DNA of 64,000 bases from Culex pipiens pallens (Eukaryota > Arthropoda > Insecta > Diptera > Culicidae). A program made the translations under genes and the position numbers. The stretch covers positions 78,457,316 through 78,521,315 of the forward strand of contig NC_068938.1 of assembly GCF_016801865.2 (NCBI RefSeq), in the 5' to 3' direction. A model generated the notes under the pieces. It was not told the origin of the DNA. It saw only the letters and a list, made by a program, of their open reading frames with translations, and made no database searches. Shown here in pieces: positions 44,968 to 56,164 of this stretch. Positions within the stretch are counted from its first letter, which is position 1; each line of letters begins with the position of its first letter.

Positions 44968-45183
44968 CGAAAAACGAAACTATTGGCACTACGCCCCCCG
45001 GGGCATGGCCTTCCTCTAACGTGGGATTTCTGCTCCAGCGCCTCTGACGAGACAGGAGAAACCGGGACCGACGTTTTACTTCATCATCCGATAGAAGCTC
45101 AGTGGATAAGGCGGGAATCGAACCCGCGTCTCATAGCATCATCGGGATCGGCAGCCGAAGCCGCTACCCCTGCGCCACGAGAC
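44968..45183 (-). mobile_element. tRNA-derived SINE (second copy of the 7482 family)
   Basis: Over about 215 bp it matches the SINE at 7482-7714 with only a few differences. Box A (TGGCGCAGGGGTAGCGG) and box B (GGTTCGATTCC) are intact on the minus strand. No clear TSD was found at this site. Confidence 0.85.
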
Positions 45184-46405
45184 CCCTGATCACTGAAATT
45201 CGAGTTCCCTTTTTGCCTTTCTTAAAAAAGAAAGGTTTAAGGTTTGCTTTAAGAAAAACGCTTTTCTCAGAAATCTTAATCGTCCCAGAAAAAATCCTAT
45301 TACTAAATTGAAGGCTTAGATGCGCCCTTCGATTGAATTTTGGCCCGAAACATGGAAATCAAAGTCTGATTTTTGAGAGCTCTTTTTCTGAAATACTTGA
45401 GCGATGTCTGTATCCGCTCTTAAAAATTTGTGTCTGCCATCATTGGAAAACCGCTCGTAAAACCCACAATTTTTATAAGTCAGATTTGTAGCCGTGAGGT
45501 CGGAGACGAACATTTTAGTTTTCGATTCACTATTTTCGACCAGTAAATGTGGTCAAAGCCATTTTTAGAGGAATTTTTTGGACTATTTTACAGATAACAT
45601 TATCACATTAAAAGAATTCAGTTTCAAACAAAAATCCATTCGAAAACATGCGCCATAAACTGGTTGGGCCCAAAATTTGAAGCTTTTCCAAAAATTATTT
45701 CCAGAGATATAGCCATATTAGTGTTTTACGTCTTATTTTTACCCTATTTTTTCCTATACATTTTTTGATTTTATACACAATCATTTACTGAACATCAAAT
45801 TCGAAGTCCCGGCTCGTTCTCGCTCGAAAGATCGACAAGTCGTCAAGCACTTTTACGCTTGCGCGTTTTACGCTGCGCGTAAAAGTGTTCTTTCTGGCTT
45901 CTCATAATAGATCGACAATCGATACATACTTTTTCAAGTTAATCATAGACTAACATTAAAGACTGAGTACCCTTTATTTTTTTTTCTATGAATGTCAAGC
46001 CAATATGTTTTTCTTAATTAAATATAATTATCTTGCGACCCATAATGTACCTGTGAAAATAAAAAAATGGCATTCGAGGTTTAGCCTACAAAGATTTGAA
46101 GCTTTGGTCAAATTCTCACTGGGTGGTATCATTATGTTTCTGAAAAATTAATTGCACCAATATATTTGTGGGAGTTTCATCATTTTGTAAGAAAGGCTCT
46201 ATTTCACCTCTGGTGATATTAAATCGGGTTTTTGATATCTTGGGGCAGTGGTACGGTACGACCCCTCGATTTTTTGTTAATTTCATGTTTTTAACATGTT
46301 TTTCAATACAGTTCAGACTCGATTATCTAAAGGCCTTGGAAATTTTTCACTTCGAATATAATCGAATCACGGAATAGTAGTTTATGTAACAAGTCGCAAA
46401 AAACA
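45184..46405. other. Repeat-like AT-rich DNA
   Basis: It begins with tgcctttcttaaaaaagaaaggtttaa-like sequence. A short hairpin with stem CACTTTTACGC / GCGTAAAAGTG occurs at about 45849-45890. No gene could be supported. Confidence 0.4.
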
Positions 46406-46483
46406 GATTTTTTCAGCACGAGTCGTACATTTATCCAACGAGGTTCACCAAGTTGGATAAATACGACGAGTGCTGAAAAAATC
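46406..46483. repeat. Hairpin with CAGCAC/GTGCTG arms
   Basis: Arms gattttttcagcacgagtcg tacatttatccaac and the near-exact complement enclose a short loop, gaggttcaccaa. Related to the small hairpins that follow. Confidence 0.7.
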
Positions 46484-46610
46484 GAGTTTTGCAACGAGTT
46501 CCATACAACATTTTTTGCAATTCCGTAAAAACACCCTTTAAGTGGAATTATAAGACAAATGTTCATGTATTTTATCAAATAATCGTAAATAAATGAAAAG
46601 TATAACAAGT

Positions 46611-46668
46611 GCTGAAAAGTTAAACTTTTCAGCATTCATTTCAGTGCTGAAAAGTAGGACTTTTCAGC
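46611..46668. repeat. Twin GCTGAAAAGT hairpins
   Basis: Two perfect 10-bp stems GCTGAAAAGT / ACTTTTCAGC with 3-nt loops (taa and agg) lie at 46611-46633 and 46646-46668. Similar strings occur at 48307-48330 and, single-armed, near 40347. Confidence 0.8.
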
Positions 46669-48681
46669 ATTTATTTTTAAAAGTGTTACTATTCGTTTCT
46701 GTTATTTTTGGTTCAGAAAAGTAGGCTTTTTCATCATTCAAGAATGACAGGAAAAGTAAGTAGTTTCACGACGGAATTGCGAAAAAATTTTTTTTTCGTT
46801 TTCTTATTAATGATTGTTGAGCTTAAGTACTACGCTAAAGTGATTTAAAATTTAAAAAAGATGGCGGCCCAAATGGCGGTTATTTAACATTAAAAAAGCA
46901 TTTTGTAATTTAATAAGCAATAGCCTGCCCCATTTTAAGGTCATGTCGTGGAATTTCAGGTGCTCACTTCTTAAATGATAGATTATGATGTAAGGAACAA
47001 TGTTTTTTAGACAATTTTTTTTTCGATTGACTGAAAATAGTCACTTTTTTGAACCAATTTTCTAAACTCGCTTGGAATCAATACAAAAACTATTTCAATC
47101 TGGTGTGTATTTTGCTTAGAAGATAGGTCCATAGATAAAGATGAACTATCAATATTAGACCAAAAGTTAAGCTTCTTCCAGGCTGATCTATGTCGAAAAA
47201 ATAGCATTTTTTCGAAACTTTTTTTAGAAATGCTCATTTAATTTAGGGTAGCCCATTTTGCCCAGCAAAACCAATGCGTGCAGCTTGTAGAAAATTCCAC
47301 GGCGAACATTTTTCTTCAGAAAAAAGCAATTTCGACACTCCAGAGCGGAGATATTTGAGTTTTAGTGTGGAAAAAAGTGCCAATTTTCAAAATTTCTCAG
47401 AATTCAGAAGCAAGGCCTACTAATTACACGATGTAGCAAGCATATGTCTTATAGGTCAGGGTATGCTTTCTTTTAGTAATTTTGGCCGCTGAATCCGAAT
47501 CTGAAATCTATTTTCGTGTAAACAGTGATGTTATGGAGCTACACTCTTTTGGAATGTTATTTGCGTGTATTAGCTGCAATTTAAATCAATCAAGTTCGGT
47601 CAAATCTCGGTTGATATTGATATTTCACTCACAGAACTATTTTTGTTAATGATTTATGATGTTCTGATTATCTTAAGAATATCGTATAATCGCATTTTCT
47701 AATTTGGCGGGGTCTTAAGCTAATGTGGGTATATAAAAAAGAAAACCGATTTGGATAAATTTGGACAATAGCATTATTTGGACATTAGCATTAGAAGTAA
47801 GTTCTAGAAGTCATTTCCGAACATTCTTCATAAAAAAAAATTGTTGCAGCCATAAATAAAATGCTTAGGAATTTTTATTTTTCTCTATTTATTAATTAAT
47901 CCTTAAGTCTAGCCCCTTATCAAATAAAAACTGCGATTATCTTGTTTATCAATTTCAATTTCAATTTTCCGATTTTTAACTGTATAACTTCGAGAGACAT
48001 GATATTTTATGAGTAATTAAATGTAAATACTTTTTGAAACTGTAATCCGGAGAAGTCCTTTTTCATTTTAAATTAAATGTTTCATTTTAAAATAACGTGA
48101 TTTTTGTATATTTTTTGCAATACCGTTGTGAAACCACAGAGTGGTGAAACTATTTATTTTATTGGACTTTTTGCAACTCTGTTTTTTAAACTTTGTTTTT
48201 TCTCATTTTCAAATGTTCAAATAGCCTACTTATCTTCATCAAGAATAACAGAATCGTTAAGTATTTTTCGATACAAGCGTTTTCTACTTTTCAGTATCCA
48301 GTAGGTGCTGAAAAGTGGAACTTTTCGATACTTGTATCGAAAAGCAATACTTTTCATCATTGTTTTGATTTGAACCGTCAATTGATGGGGCTGGATCATA
48401 ATTGTAAAAGTTTGAGGTAAAAAGAATCATCTGCAAGGTGTTTCAGATTGATCAATTTGTACCTGACAAAATTGATAATAAAAGTCCAGCAGACGCAGTT
48501 CACCAGCACAGCTTCCAGCAGCTTCCTCTTCTTGACCGATGAAGCCAAAAGCGTCAATTTTCAGTAATTTAAATAATTTTAAATTGGATTATTTCCCACA
48601 CTTTGTCGTCCAGTGCTGTTCAATAAAGATTGTTCGGTATACATTTCTTAATCTGAGATGAATAAAAGCCTATGCAGATTT
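46669..48681. other. AT-rich unassigned DNA
   Basis: Contains one more hairpin-type unit at 48307-48360 (gctgaaaagtggaacttttc followed by gatacttgtatcgaaaag). Otherwise anonymous, no gene. Confidence 0.4.
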
Positions 48682-48858
48682 TTAAGCGAAAATGGCGTTC
48701 GAATGATGAACGCCCGAAATGTCAACATCACGCAGTGGTACCAACATTACGAATAAACTGTGTAATGTATGACAGCCACATTTTATTTTCTAATGTTGGT
48801 GCTACTGCGCGATTTTCACATTTGGGACGTTCACCATTCGAACGCCATCTTCGCTTAA
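48682..48858. mobile_element. Palindromic MITE with TTAA ends
   Basis: The 177-bp unit TTAAGCGAAAATGGCGTTCG...CGAACGCCATCTTCGCTTAA is a near-palindrome over arms of about 80 bp. TTAA at both ends would fit a piggyBac-type target, but the bases beyond are not duplicated, so this is only suggestive. Confidence 0.65.
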
Positions 48859-49174
48859 CCCTTACAGTCCGAACGTCTGATGCGAGATACCGAAAAAACA
48901 TTAAAAATGCTGTATCTTTTGCCTCTTTTGACCAAATAAGTTCGTTCACCCCTCAAAAGAACCGGACAAATGTCTATTTTCAGAATCTACAAAGAAATCC
49001 GGAATCGGACACTTGGCCACGGAGATATTCCGGAACCTAGTGGGGTAGGTTTTTGTCCGGGTATGCAACCCAATCTACAAATCATGATTATTATCATAAG
49101 TTCTTCAGAAAAACCATCCCAATTTGCTCCAAGACCTGTTCTGGACATATTAGGCATATTCCTTTGATCCCGGA

Positions 49175-50260
49175 CCTACGGATATGAATTGGCCACCCTT
49201 CCGGAACCGACTACACAGGAACGGATGTCGAATTCTTCACCAATTCTAATATGGCTTCCGACATGTCAAACGACACTAATTTTGGATCAGGAAATCAAAT
49301 TTGACATCCTCAGTACGTTCCGGTGCCATTTGGCCACCCTGCCACCAACCCGGAATATCCGTAACATGGTTCCGGTGGACCAATTACGGTAATTTCACAA
49401 GTACACTTTCCGACATGTCAAACAACACTGATTTTTGCTCAGAAACTCAAATTTGACATCTTCATTACGATCTGGTGCCATTTGGCCACCCTGCCACCAA
49501 CCCGGAATATCCGTAACATGGTTCCGGTGGACCAATTTCGGTAATTTCACAAGTGTACTTTCCGACATGTCAAACAACACTGATTTTTGCTCAGGAACTC
49601 AAATTTGACATCTTCATTACGATCTGGTGCCATTTGGCCACCCTGCCACCAACCCGGAATATCCGTGACATGGTTCCGATGGACCAATTTCGGTAATTTC
49701 ACAAGTACACTTTCCGACATGTCAAACAACACTGATTTTTGCTCAGGAACTCAAATTTGACATTCTCATTACGATCTGGTGCCATTTGGCCACCCTGCCA
49801 CCAACCCGGAATATCCGTGACATGGTTCCGATGGACCAATTTCGGTAATTTCACAAGTACACTTTCCGACATGTCAAACAACACTGATTTTTGCTCAGAA
49901 ACTCAAATTTGACATCTTCATTACGATCTGGTGGCATTTGGCCACCCTGCCACCAACCCGGAATATCCGTAACATGGTTCCGGTGGACCAATTACGGTAA
50001 TTTCACAAGTGTACTTTCCGACATGTCAAACAACACTGATTTTTGCTTAGGAACTCAAATTTGACATCTTCATTACGATCTGATGCCATAAGGTCACCCT
50101 GCCACCAACCCGGATTATCCGTAATATGGTTCCGGTGGACCAATTTCGGTAATTTCACAAGTGTACTTTCCGATACGTCAAACAACACAGATTTTTGCTC
50201 AGGAACACAAATTTGACATCCTAATTACGATCTGGTGCCACTTGGCCACCTGGATACAGT
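49175..50260. repeat. 152-bp minisatellite, about seven units
   Basis: The phrase ggccaccctgccaccaaccc starts near 49331, 49483, 49635, 49787, 49939 and 50092, a period of 152 bp with one slip. Units also share tttccgacatgtcaaacaac and caaatttgacatcttcatta. Outer units are more diverged (first at about 49195, last ending near 50250). Recurrent 61-codon minus frames inside it are by-products, because 152 is not a multiple of three. Confidence 0.9.
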
Positions 50261-51714
50261 GAAAAAAACTTAAACCTTATTTGATTAGTTTTTTTTTTTT
50301 TTTTTTTTTCATTTAAGAGAACTTCAAATACATATTTAAATCAACATTAACAGGTAATCTCATCACGCCCAAAAAAAAGGATCACGACTTATCTCTTCGG
50401 CACTTTCATCATTTGAATAAAATTACATCGCATAGAACTGCAAAGACTCGCAGTGCAGCTCAAGACCTCGTTACGAGTCGTACCTTTCCCTAGGTACTAA
50501 CTCCCCTCCGAAGAAAGAGATGATATCACTCGGGGGTTTCAAGCCCAAACGTGTAATAAAAAATGTCAGTACCATGATAAAGCAAAATGGAGTCTATTTA
50601 GTTTAGACCATTTCTGAACGAATTGTAGCTGAAACTGTTAGTTTCTCAGAAAACAATTATGAATAATCACCTTTTTTTGGGGGGGTAATGTGAAAAAGCA
50701 CCAATCTAAGGAAATTATGAGTGCAGTTTTGGAAAGGTTTCGTTATTGGGTTATGACTAGCCAACATTTCGGCTACTTTTCGAGCCGTGAGTCGCTCATG
50801 CTTGGTTTATGCTAATAGAGTCATTAAAGGAAGATAACCTGGAAGGTAATTTAATTTTTCAATTTTTCGAGAGAAAGTTGAGGCAAGTCATAACTTGGAA
50901 TTGGATTTAAGTGGAAAATCTTACAAAATTATTTAAAAATGATTTTAATTAGAAAGAAATCCACAAAATCCACCATCGTCGTCCATACTGCTTGCGTGCA
51001 GCCTTGAGCAATCATTACTCGGAATGACATGTTACAGTTTCAATTACCTTCTATTAGTTCTGTTTTTCCTCGGAATAACCGCACTTGAGGGGCAGTCGCA
51101 AGTCACATAACAAGTGCACACGAAGCTGCATATGCGAAGGGAAATGGCCGCATATGTAAAAATTATGGAAACGGATTTAATTAGCAGCGAGCCATTGCAA
51201 CTGTCAGCCAATTTCCTCTGTCCATTCGTTTTGCTTCTGCTGGGGGTGCACCAGTTTGGTAGGACGGGGGCCGTTAACGAGTGTAGCTTTGGCATGATTG
51301 GGACTTGAATAAAAATGAATAACGTTTAAGAAACAATTATTTTGGATCAGCTCACTTCTAATTTTTGCCATTTTTGTGGTGATGTTATAAATTCAAATAA
51401 CCTTCATAGAAATCGAATCGTTTCGACAATTTCGGCAAACTTATTCTCTGGAATACGAACTAATCAAACTAATCATGAGAACTTAAAAAATACAGTCATT
51501 GTTGAGGCACTAAACTCTTCATCAAAATATTTGATTAACCCTCTACAACCCAACCCCGCCTCTATGCGGGCTTCGATCTGAAAATTCACCGTAAATTATT
51601 TTTTCAACCAATTTCGGATCTTTAAAAAGCATTGGAAAAAAGAACTCTTAAAATATAAGAAAATTTCACGTTTGGCTTGTTTTATGTGACTTTGGCAATG
51701 CTTTTAAAAATGTA
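50261..51714. other. Unassigned DNA
   Basis: Poly-T at about 50290-50309. 50950-51310 is GC-richer and single-copy-looking, with overlapping small frames on both strands. 51560-51714 resembles 30530-30760 (acttgttttatgtgactttg). No gene is called. Confidence 0.4.
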
Positions 51715-51787
51715 CTAACATTTCCTATGTCTAATCTAATCTAATCTAATCAGACCCTAGCGCAGCCAATCTTTCGAAGGGATCCTA

Positions 51788-52207
51788 CACCCAAAACTGG
51801 CAGCGCTAGTCCGAGAGAATGATGGTTTCGAGTCGAGAGAATAGTGGTACCATTCACGGACGCAGAGAACACAGCTCGAGATGGGCGATAGAACTATTCT
51901 CTCGAGGTTCATTTGCAAAAAAAAGTTCATCCGTCAAACAAAAAACCAAAAGTGTCGACAACGGGAATCGAACCAGAGATCTTTGACAAACCAATCCAAT
52001 GACTTAGCTGCCTCGGCCACCACAGCTTGGTGACCATGGAGAAGTCAGAAGTCGATGTATGACACTTGTTGGAGATTTATTGATTCAACTAACGAATGAA
52101 CTCATTTGTTATGATGGTGTGAGTTGGTACCATTATTCTATCGATTTTGGCACTGAGCCCTCAATAAATTTTGAGAGAACGATTATCTCGATTCTGAATT
52201 TTGGGTG
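51788..52207. mobile_element. CACCC-ended TIR element carrying an antisense tRNA-like module (copy 2)
   Basis: Ends TA-CACCCAAAACTGGCAG and the complement of GAATTTTGGGTG-TA, inserted in the long SINE; the uninterrupted SINE at 15090-15110 shows the empty site. At 51963-52026 on the minus strand lies a tRNA-like module with GGTGGCCGAGGCAGCTAAG (box A) and GGTTCGATTCCCG (box B). Left-end sequence and module position agree with the copy at 31787-32257. Confidence 0.7.
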
Positions 52208-52819
52208 TAGAGAGTGCCTTAGGTTAGATGACGCCTAGCACTCTTCTTGTCATTTATTAACATTTGTAGTGCGCCATTGCATCGGAATGCAATGAAACAT
52301 CACAAGCGTTAAAGCGGCCAGGCCTACTGCGTAAAGCCGTATCGCAGAGATGATGACTCGTAATTGGGTTGAGTTTGAGCACTGAGTGTTCGAACAACAA
52401 CACAATTCTGAATCGACAGGGGAGGAAGAAGCGTGGGGACACTCCACCATACGCTCCGAGATTTTGGTTGTATTCGTTGGGAGCACCATGCTAAGAAGGT
52501 TTGGTACTTCGGGACCCTCTGGGATGGGACATTGTATTTCCACGAATAGGGGGATGGCGTCGCTATTTTTAGACCACGTTTTCCACTTTTTCTCATCGAA
52601 ACCGACTACTATATCGACTTCATTTTGCTGGGCGAGATAGGACGCCGTCTATTTTTAGACGATGGCTCAGCACTTTTCCACTCTTGCACTTAAAAAAAAA
52701 CAGATGGCAGCACGATGTAACGCCACGTCCCTATGCCCCGGACACTATTTGCCCTGGTTATAGCGCCACAACTCGCTCTCTGTAACAGTATTCCTAATTC
52801 CACAATTCACGCTCACCAA

Positions 52820-52894
52820 GTCGTCATGGCCTAGTGGTTAGCATTTTTGCTTACCAATCCAAAGGACGGAGGATCGAACCCCGCCTCGAGCGAC
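52820..52894 (+). other. Inner, inverted tRNA-like module of the long SINE (copy B)
   Basis: It begins GTCGTCATGGCCTAGTGGTT. The acceptor pairs with GAGCGAC at the first five positions. Box B is GGATCGAACCC, and the string ACCAATCCAAAGG is shared with the module in copy A at 18955-18967. The anticodon stem is broken, so it is not a tRNA gene. Confidence 0.6.
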
Positions 52895-52951
52895 TTTGAT
52901 TTTTCGTTCATATTTATCATTTCTAATTTCTGTGTTCTAAACTTGCTCGTT

Positions 52952-53026
52952 GGGAGCAGATGGGCATCGAACCCAGAACCATTCGCTTACAAAGCAAACA
53001 CCGTAACAAGTCAGCCACGGCCGCTC
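52952..53026 (-). other. tRNA-Thr-like 5' head of the long SINE (copy B)
   Basis: On the minus strand GGAGCGG pairs with CTGCTCC at all seven positions (one G-T). The anticodon stem TTTGC/GCGAA encloses TTTGTAA (TGT), and box B is GGTTCGATGCC. It is well folded, but its place at the TSD edge of the SINE marks it as the SINE promoter. Confidence 0.7.
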
Positions 53027-53040
53027 CTAACATTTCCTAT

Positions 53041-54203
53041 ATGTTATGTGAAAATAAATAATAAGTAATTTTTGTATACCAGACGATGCCTCTAGGTCTA
53101 GGCTTTTTACAATTTAAATGAGAATGGTGTTGTTCTATAGTAGAAAATATGAAAAACAAGCAAAACATTGAAAAAGTGACTGTTGAAACATGAAAAATGT
53201 AGATAGGCAGAGTAAAATAAGATTAATGTAAATTAAAATACTTAAAAAAGTTTTAAGAAAAACATAAAACAAGAGAAATAATTATCTTTTTTTTTTTAAT
53301 CAAAAATAACGATTGAAGTACAACTATGTCTAAAGACTAATTGTCTACGTATTCATAGTCTACCTTTAATTAAAAAAAAAATACAGAGCTCGGGAGTCAA
53401 CTATTATCATCGCCCCGGTCGTTGGATGTTCTCTGACAGCGACCGTCAGTTGACACACGCGAAGTAGAGGAGAAAAGCAACTCGCGACAAAATTTTGAGG
53501 CTAGGAATTTTGACAGGTATGATTTTCATAAAGTATTCGCCTCCTTTTCTCTCCCACAGAAAACCTGGGAACGAGGTAGCTGTCAAACTAGGCCAAAATG
53601 TTAAAGTCACTCACAAAATGAACTTTGAGTGATTTGAGTTCATTTCTGACGTCACGATTTTCTCCTCTGTTGACCCGAGCTCATCACTGAAACAGCCGGG
53701 TGACACGACGGCACATACTCTTTCTCTTTCTCTCCATTCTCTTCTCTTTTCCTATCTCTTTCGTGCTTGTGTGGATAACTTTAGTAACAGCAATCATTTG
53801 AATACAGTCATGAGCCAAGTGATTTAAATTTCGGTAGAATTCAAACGAACGAGCCTTACATGATTCAAAGAGGTGGTGCGAGTCAAATTAGTGTATTGAG
53901 TAACTTTGCAGTGCGCTCATTTGTTCGGATGTGTGTGAGTGAGAGCAGGGTGTCAATGTTAGACGGATATAGGGGTGACTGTCCCCAAGGCTTGTCCCTG
54001 ATTTATCGAGGCAAACATTTTCATAAACATTTTCTTGATTATTTTTTGACAATTGCTTGAACATTATTTCCAACGGCCACAAAAGCCTTAAAAAGCAATT
54101 TGTTTTTCAAATTATAAAAGTTCATCCAAAAGAAGTTCCTATTTAAGCTCAGTAAATCTAGTAAAATAATGTGAAAACCCATTAATTTCTTCATTCAAAC
54201 ACT
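53041..54203. other. Unassigned DNA around a MITE
   Basis: 53041-53380 is AT-rich, and 53690-54200 is single-copy-looking with ctctttctct runs at 53718-53765. No gene was found. Confidence 0.4.
53386..53683. mobile_element. MITE with GAGCTCGGG ends
   Basis: Left end gagctcgggagtcaac and right end gttgacccgagctc are inverted repeats. The unit is about 298 bp, GC-richer than its flanks and non-coding. TSD not resolved. Confidence 0.55.
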
Positions 54204-54620
54204 ACTGCCGTTCTACGCATAATTGTCCCATGTTCAAAAAAAGACAATTGAGAAAAACGCGATTTAAATTGTTCAACCGATTTCTGTGCTTCTACGCATA
54301 ATTGTCCTACGGGTCTCTATTCACTCTATGTGTCCGTAATCACCCCGGTTAGCATTGTATCACCCTTATTTGTAATCCTCTTGTTATACAACGGTTAAAC
54401 AAGAAACAATGCTTTGTAAAAGTAGTGATTCCGTAATTTAAAAAAAACATGGTGAGACTTGATGTTGTTTTTCATGAGTTTCCGAAGAAAGTACTAGATT
54501 TTATGTGTTTTTTTTTCTAAACGTATACTCAACGTAACGTATAAAACACAAAACTTTGAAACGCTAAAAAGTCATAATCGTAAAAAAATACATGGGACAA
54601 ATTATCCGTAGAACGGCAGT
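54204..54620. mobile_element. MITE with ACTGCCGTTCTACG ends
   Basis: The left end ACTGCCGTTCTACGCATAAT TGTCCCATG and the right end CATGGGACAAATTATCCGTA GAACGGCAGT are inverted repeats of about 30 bp. The string ttctacgcataattgtcc is repeated once more inside at 54291. The unit is about 417 bp. Confidence 0.7.
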
Positions 54621-54752
54621 CTAGTTGTTTTACAATGATCATTGTTTTTAAAATATCTTAGGCCGTTCCAAATATTTTTTGAAGTTTATGTCCCTCGGCT
54701 CTGACCAAAGTTGAGAGGGGGGGGGGGTCAAAAAAAATTAAAATTGATATTA

Positions 54753-55899
54753 GGGGAGATGGGGGTAAGACGGCCACCCTAAGGGAGAAGTCTAATAAAA
54801 TTTACACAACAGATTATTTTGATCTCAAATTACGTACATATTGTTCTACTACTAGTCCATTATAGAAATGACATAAATTAGTTGGTCTAAAAACCAATTT
54901 TCAATACTTTTCAGCAATTTTAACAAAATAATTGAAATCGTATATATATGAAATACGCGGGGTAAGACGGCCACCCATGTGGGGTAAGACGGCCAGTGCT
55001 ATAAATTAACTTAATAACGTTGCTAAATCCACCCAAACACCTACATGGTTGGTTCAACAGACTTCTCTGAACATCATAACTATTTTGGTTGAAAAAAATC
55101 AGGTTCCAAAGTGAAGAAAAATGCTGTTTAAAAAATTTCATATTTTGTCTCAGTGAATTTCATATTATTGCGACCACATTTTATGAAAAACTATGAATTT
55201 TTACTACAAAACAAACAAAATTTGATACAAAAAAAATAGTTTGTTTATTTCGATTAGAATAAGTAAATCAAAATTATGTAAACAATATTGAATAAGCGAT
55301 TTTTATGAAAAGTTTGATAGGATTTCATACTATTCAATGAGTTTTGCTATATCACAGTAAAGAATGTTGTCGAAACGGTAGTTAACAGCATTTTGATTCA
55401 AAATTGATAGTTTTATTGAAAATACTTTTCCTTTATCTACAAATATGTCTTAATAGTCAAAAACCGTCAAAAATATAACCTATATCAAATAAAATCTACA
55501 AATTACGGGTGGCCGTCTTACCCCTGGAGGAGTTGGCCGTCTTGCCCCCAAATAAATTATTTTTTAAAACATTTTTTGTAAACAGGGACATAATCTAGGG
55601 AAAACTTCAATTTAACGTGAAAAAATATTTGAAGACAGGAAAACATATTGTTATTTAACAAAAATGCCTAAGTTGTAATTCATCAAAATTACATCCAGTT
55701 TCAAGCTCAAAAATTATTTGTTTATTTTGAGCTATTTTTATACTATTTCAAACAATATTTCTGGGAAAGGTGACTCCATATGCATTATTTAGCATGAGGA
55801 ACAGTATTGCTAAACATTTTAGTAATATTCATTAGTATACTTATTAAAACAGTGGGGTGGCCGTCTTACCCCGCCTGGCCGTCTTACCCCCAGCTCCCC
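54753..55899. mobile_element. TA-flanked element with GGGGTAAGACGGCC motifs
   Basis: The ends GGGGAGATGGGGGTAAGACG and the complement of CGTCTTACCCCCAGCTCCCC are inverted repeats flanked by TA (54751-54752, 55900-55901). The motif ggggtaagacggcca, in either orientation, occurs at least six times, clustered at 54765, 54959, 54981, 55511, 55535 and 55855-55890. The 1.15 kb interior is AT-rich and non-coding, so this is probably a non-autonomous Tc1/mariner-like element. Confidence 0.75.
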
Positions 55900-55947
55900 T
55901 ACAAGCCTAGGTTTCAACATTTGGATGAAAAAAGTGTTTAAAAATGC

Positions 55948-56073
55948 ATAGAGTTATCTACGTGCGCATGTATTGCGTGTACGTACACGAAAAAGATTGA
56001 GGTTAAATTTTGTACCAGCCAGCAAAACAAATGGCGTGCTAGTGTGCGTGAGAGCGGGCTTAGATAACTCTAT
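55948..56073. mobile_element. Small MITE with ATAGAGTTATCTA ends
   Basis: A perfect 13-bp terminal inverted repeat (ATAGAGTTATCTA / TAGATAACTCTAT) encloses a 126-bp unit containing the alternating purine-pyrimidine stretch gtgcgcatgtattgcgtgta. Confidence 0.75.
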
Positions 56074-56164
56074 TTTACGGGTTTACAGTTGCTTTCCAAT
56101 CTTTAGTTTTGAAAATATCGAGGTATTGACGGATTATTTTTGAAAAATATTTGCAACGGCCTTA

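Larger units (their letters stand above)
51729..53026 (-). mobile_element. Long tRNA-headed SINE with (GATTA)n tail (copy B)
   Basis: A 14-bp TSD, ctaacatttcctat, lies at 51715-51728 and 53027-53040. Read on the minus strand, a tRNA-Thr-like head (53026-52952) comes first. Then come a spacer of about 57 bp, a second tRNA-like module in the opposite orientation (52894-52820), a family body of roughly 600 bp, and a (GATTA)n tail (51731-51752). A CACCC-ended element (51788-52207) is nested near the 3' end. Without it the SINE is about 0.88 kb, long for a SINE. The frames crossing it have no domain. Confidence 0.8.
54659..56164. mobile_element. AAGGCCGTT-ended element containing two further elements
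   Basis: The left end TAGGCCGTTCCAAATATTTT and the right end AAAATATTTGCAACGGCCTTA are inverted repeats. Inside lie a GGGGTAAGACGGCC element (54753-55899) and a TAGATAACTCTA element (55948-56073). The host element itself is only about 230 bp after their removal. A fragment of the same family is at 1603-1640. Confidence 0.65.

Noticed and set aside
49395..50188. Series of near-identical 61-codon minus frames
   Set aside because: They are produced by a 152-bp tandem repeat. The period is not a multiple of three, so it is not a protein repeat.
52952..53026. Functional tRNA-Thr (TGT)
   Set aside because: It folds well, but it sits exactly at a TSD edge as the 5' head of a SINE, and a similar head opens the SINE at 37540.
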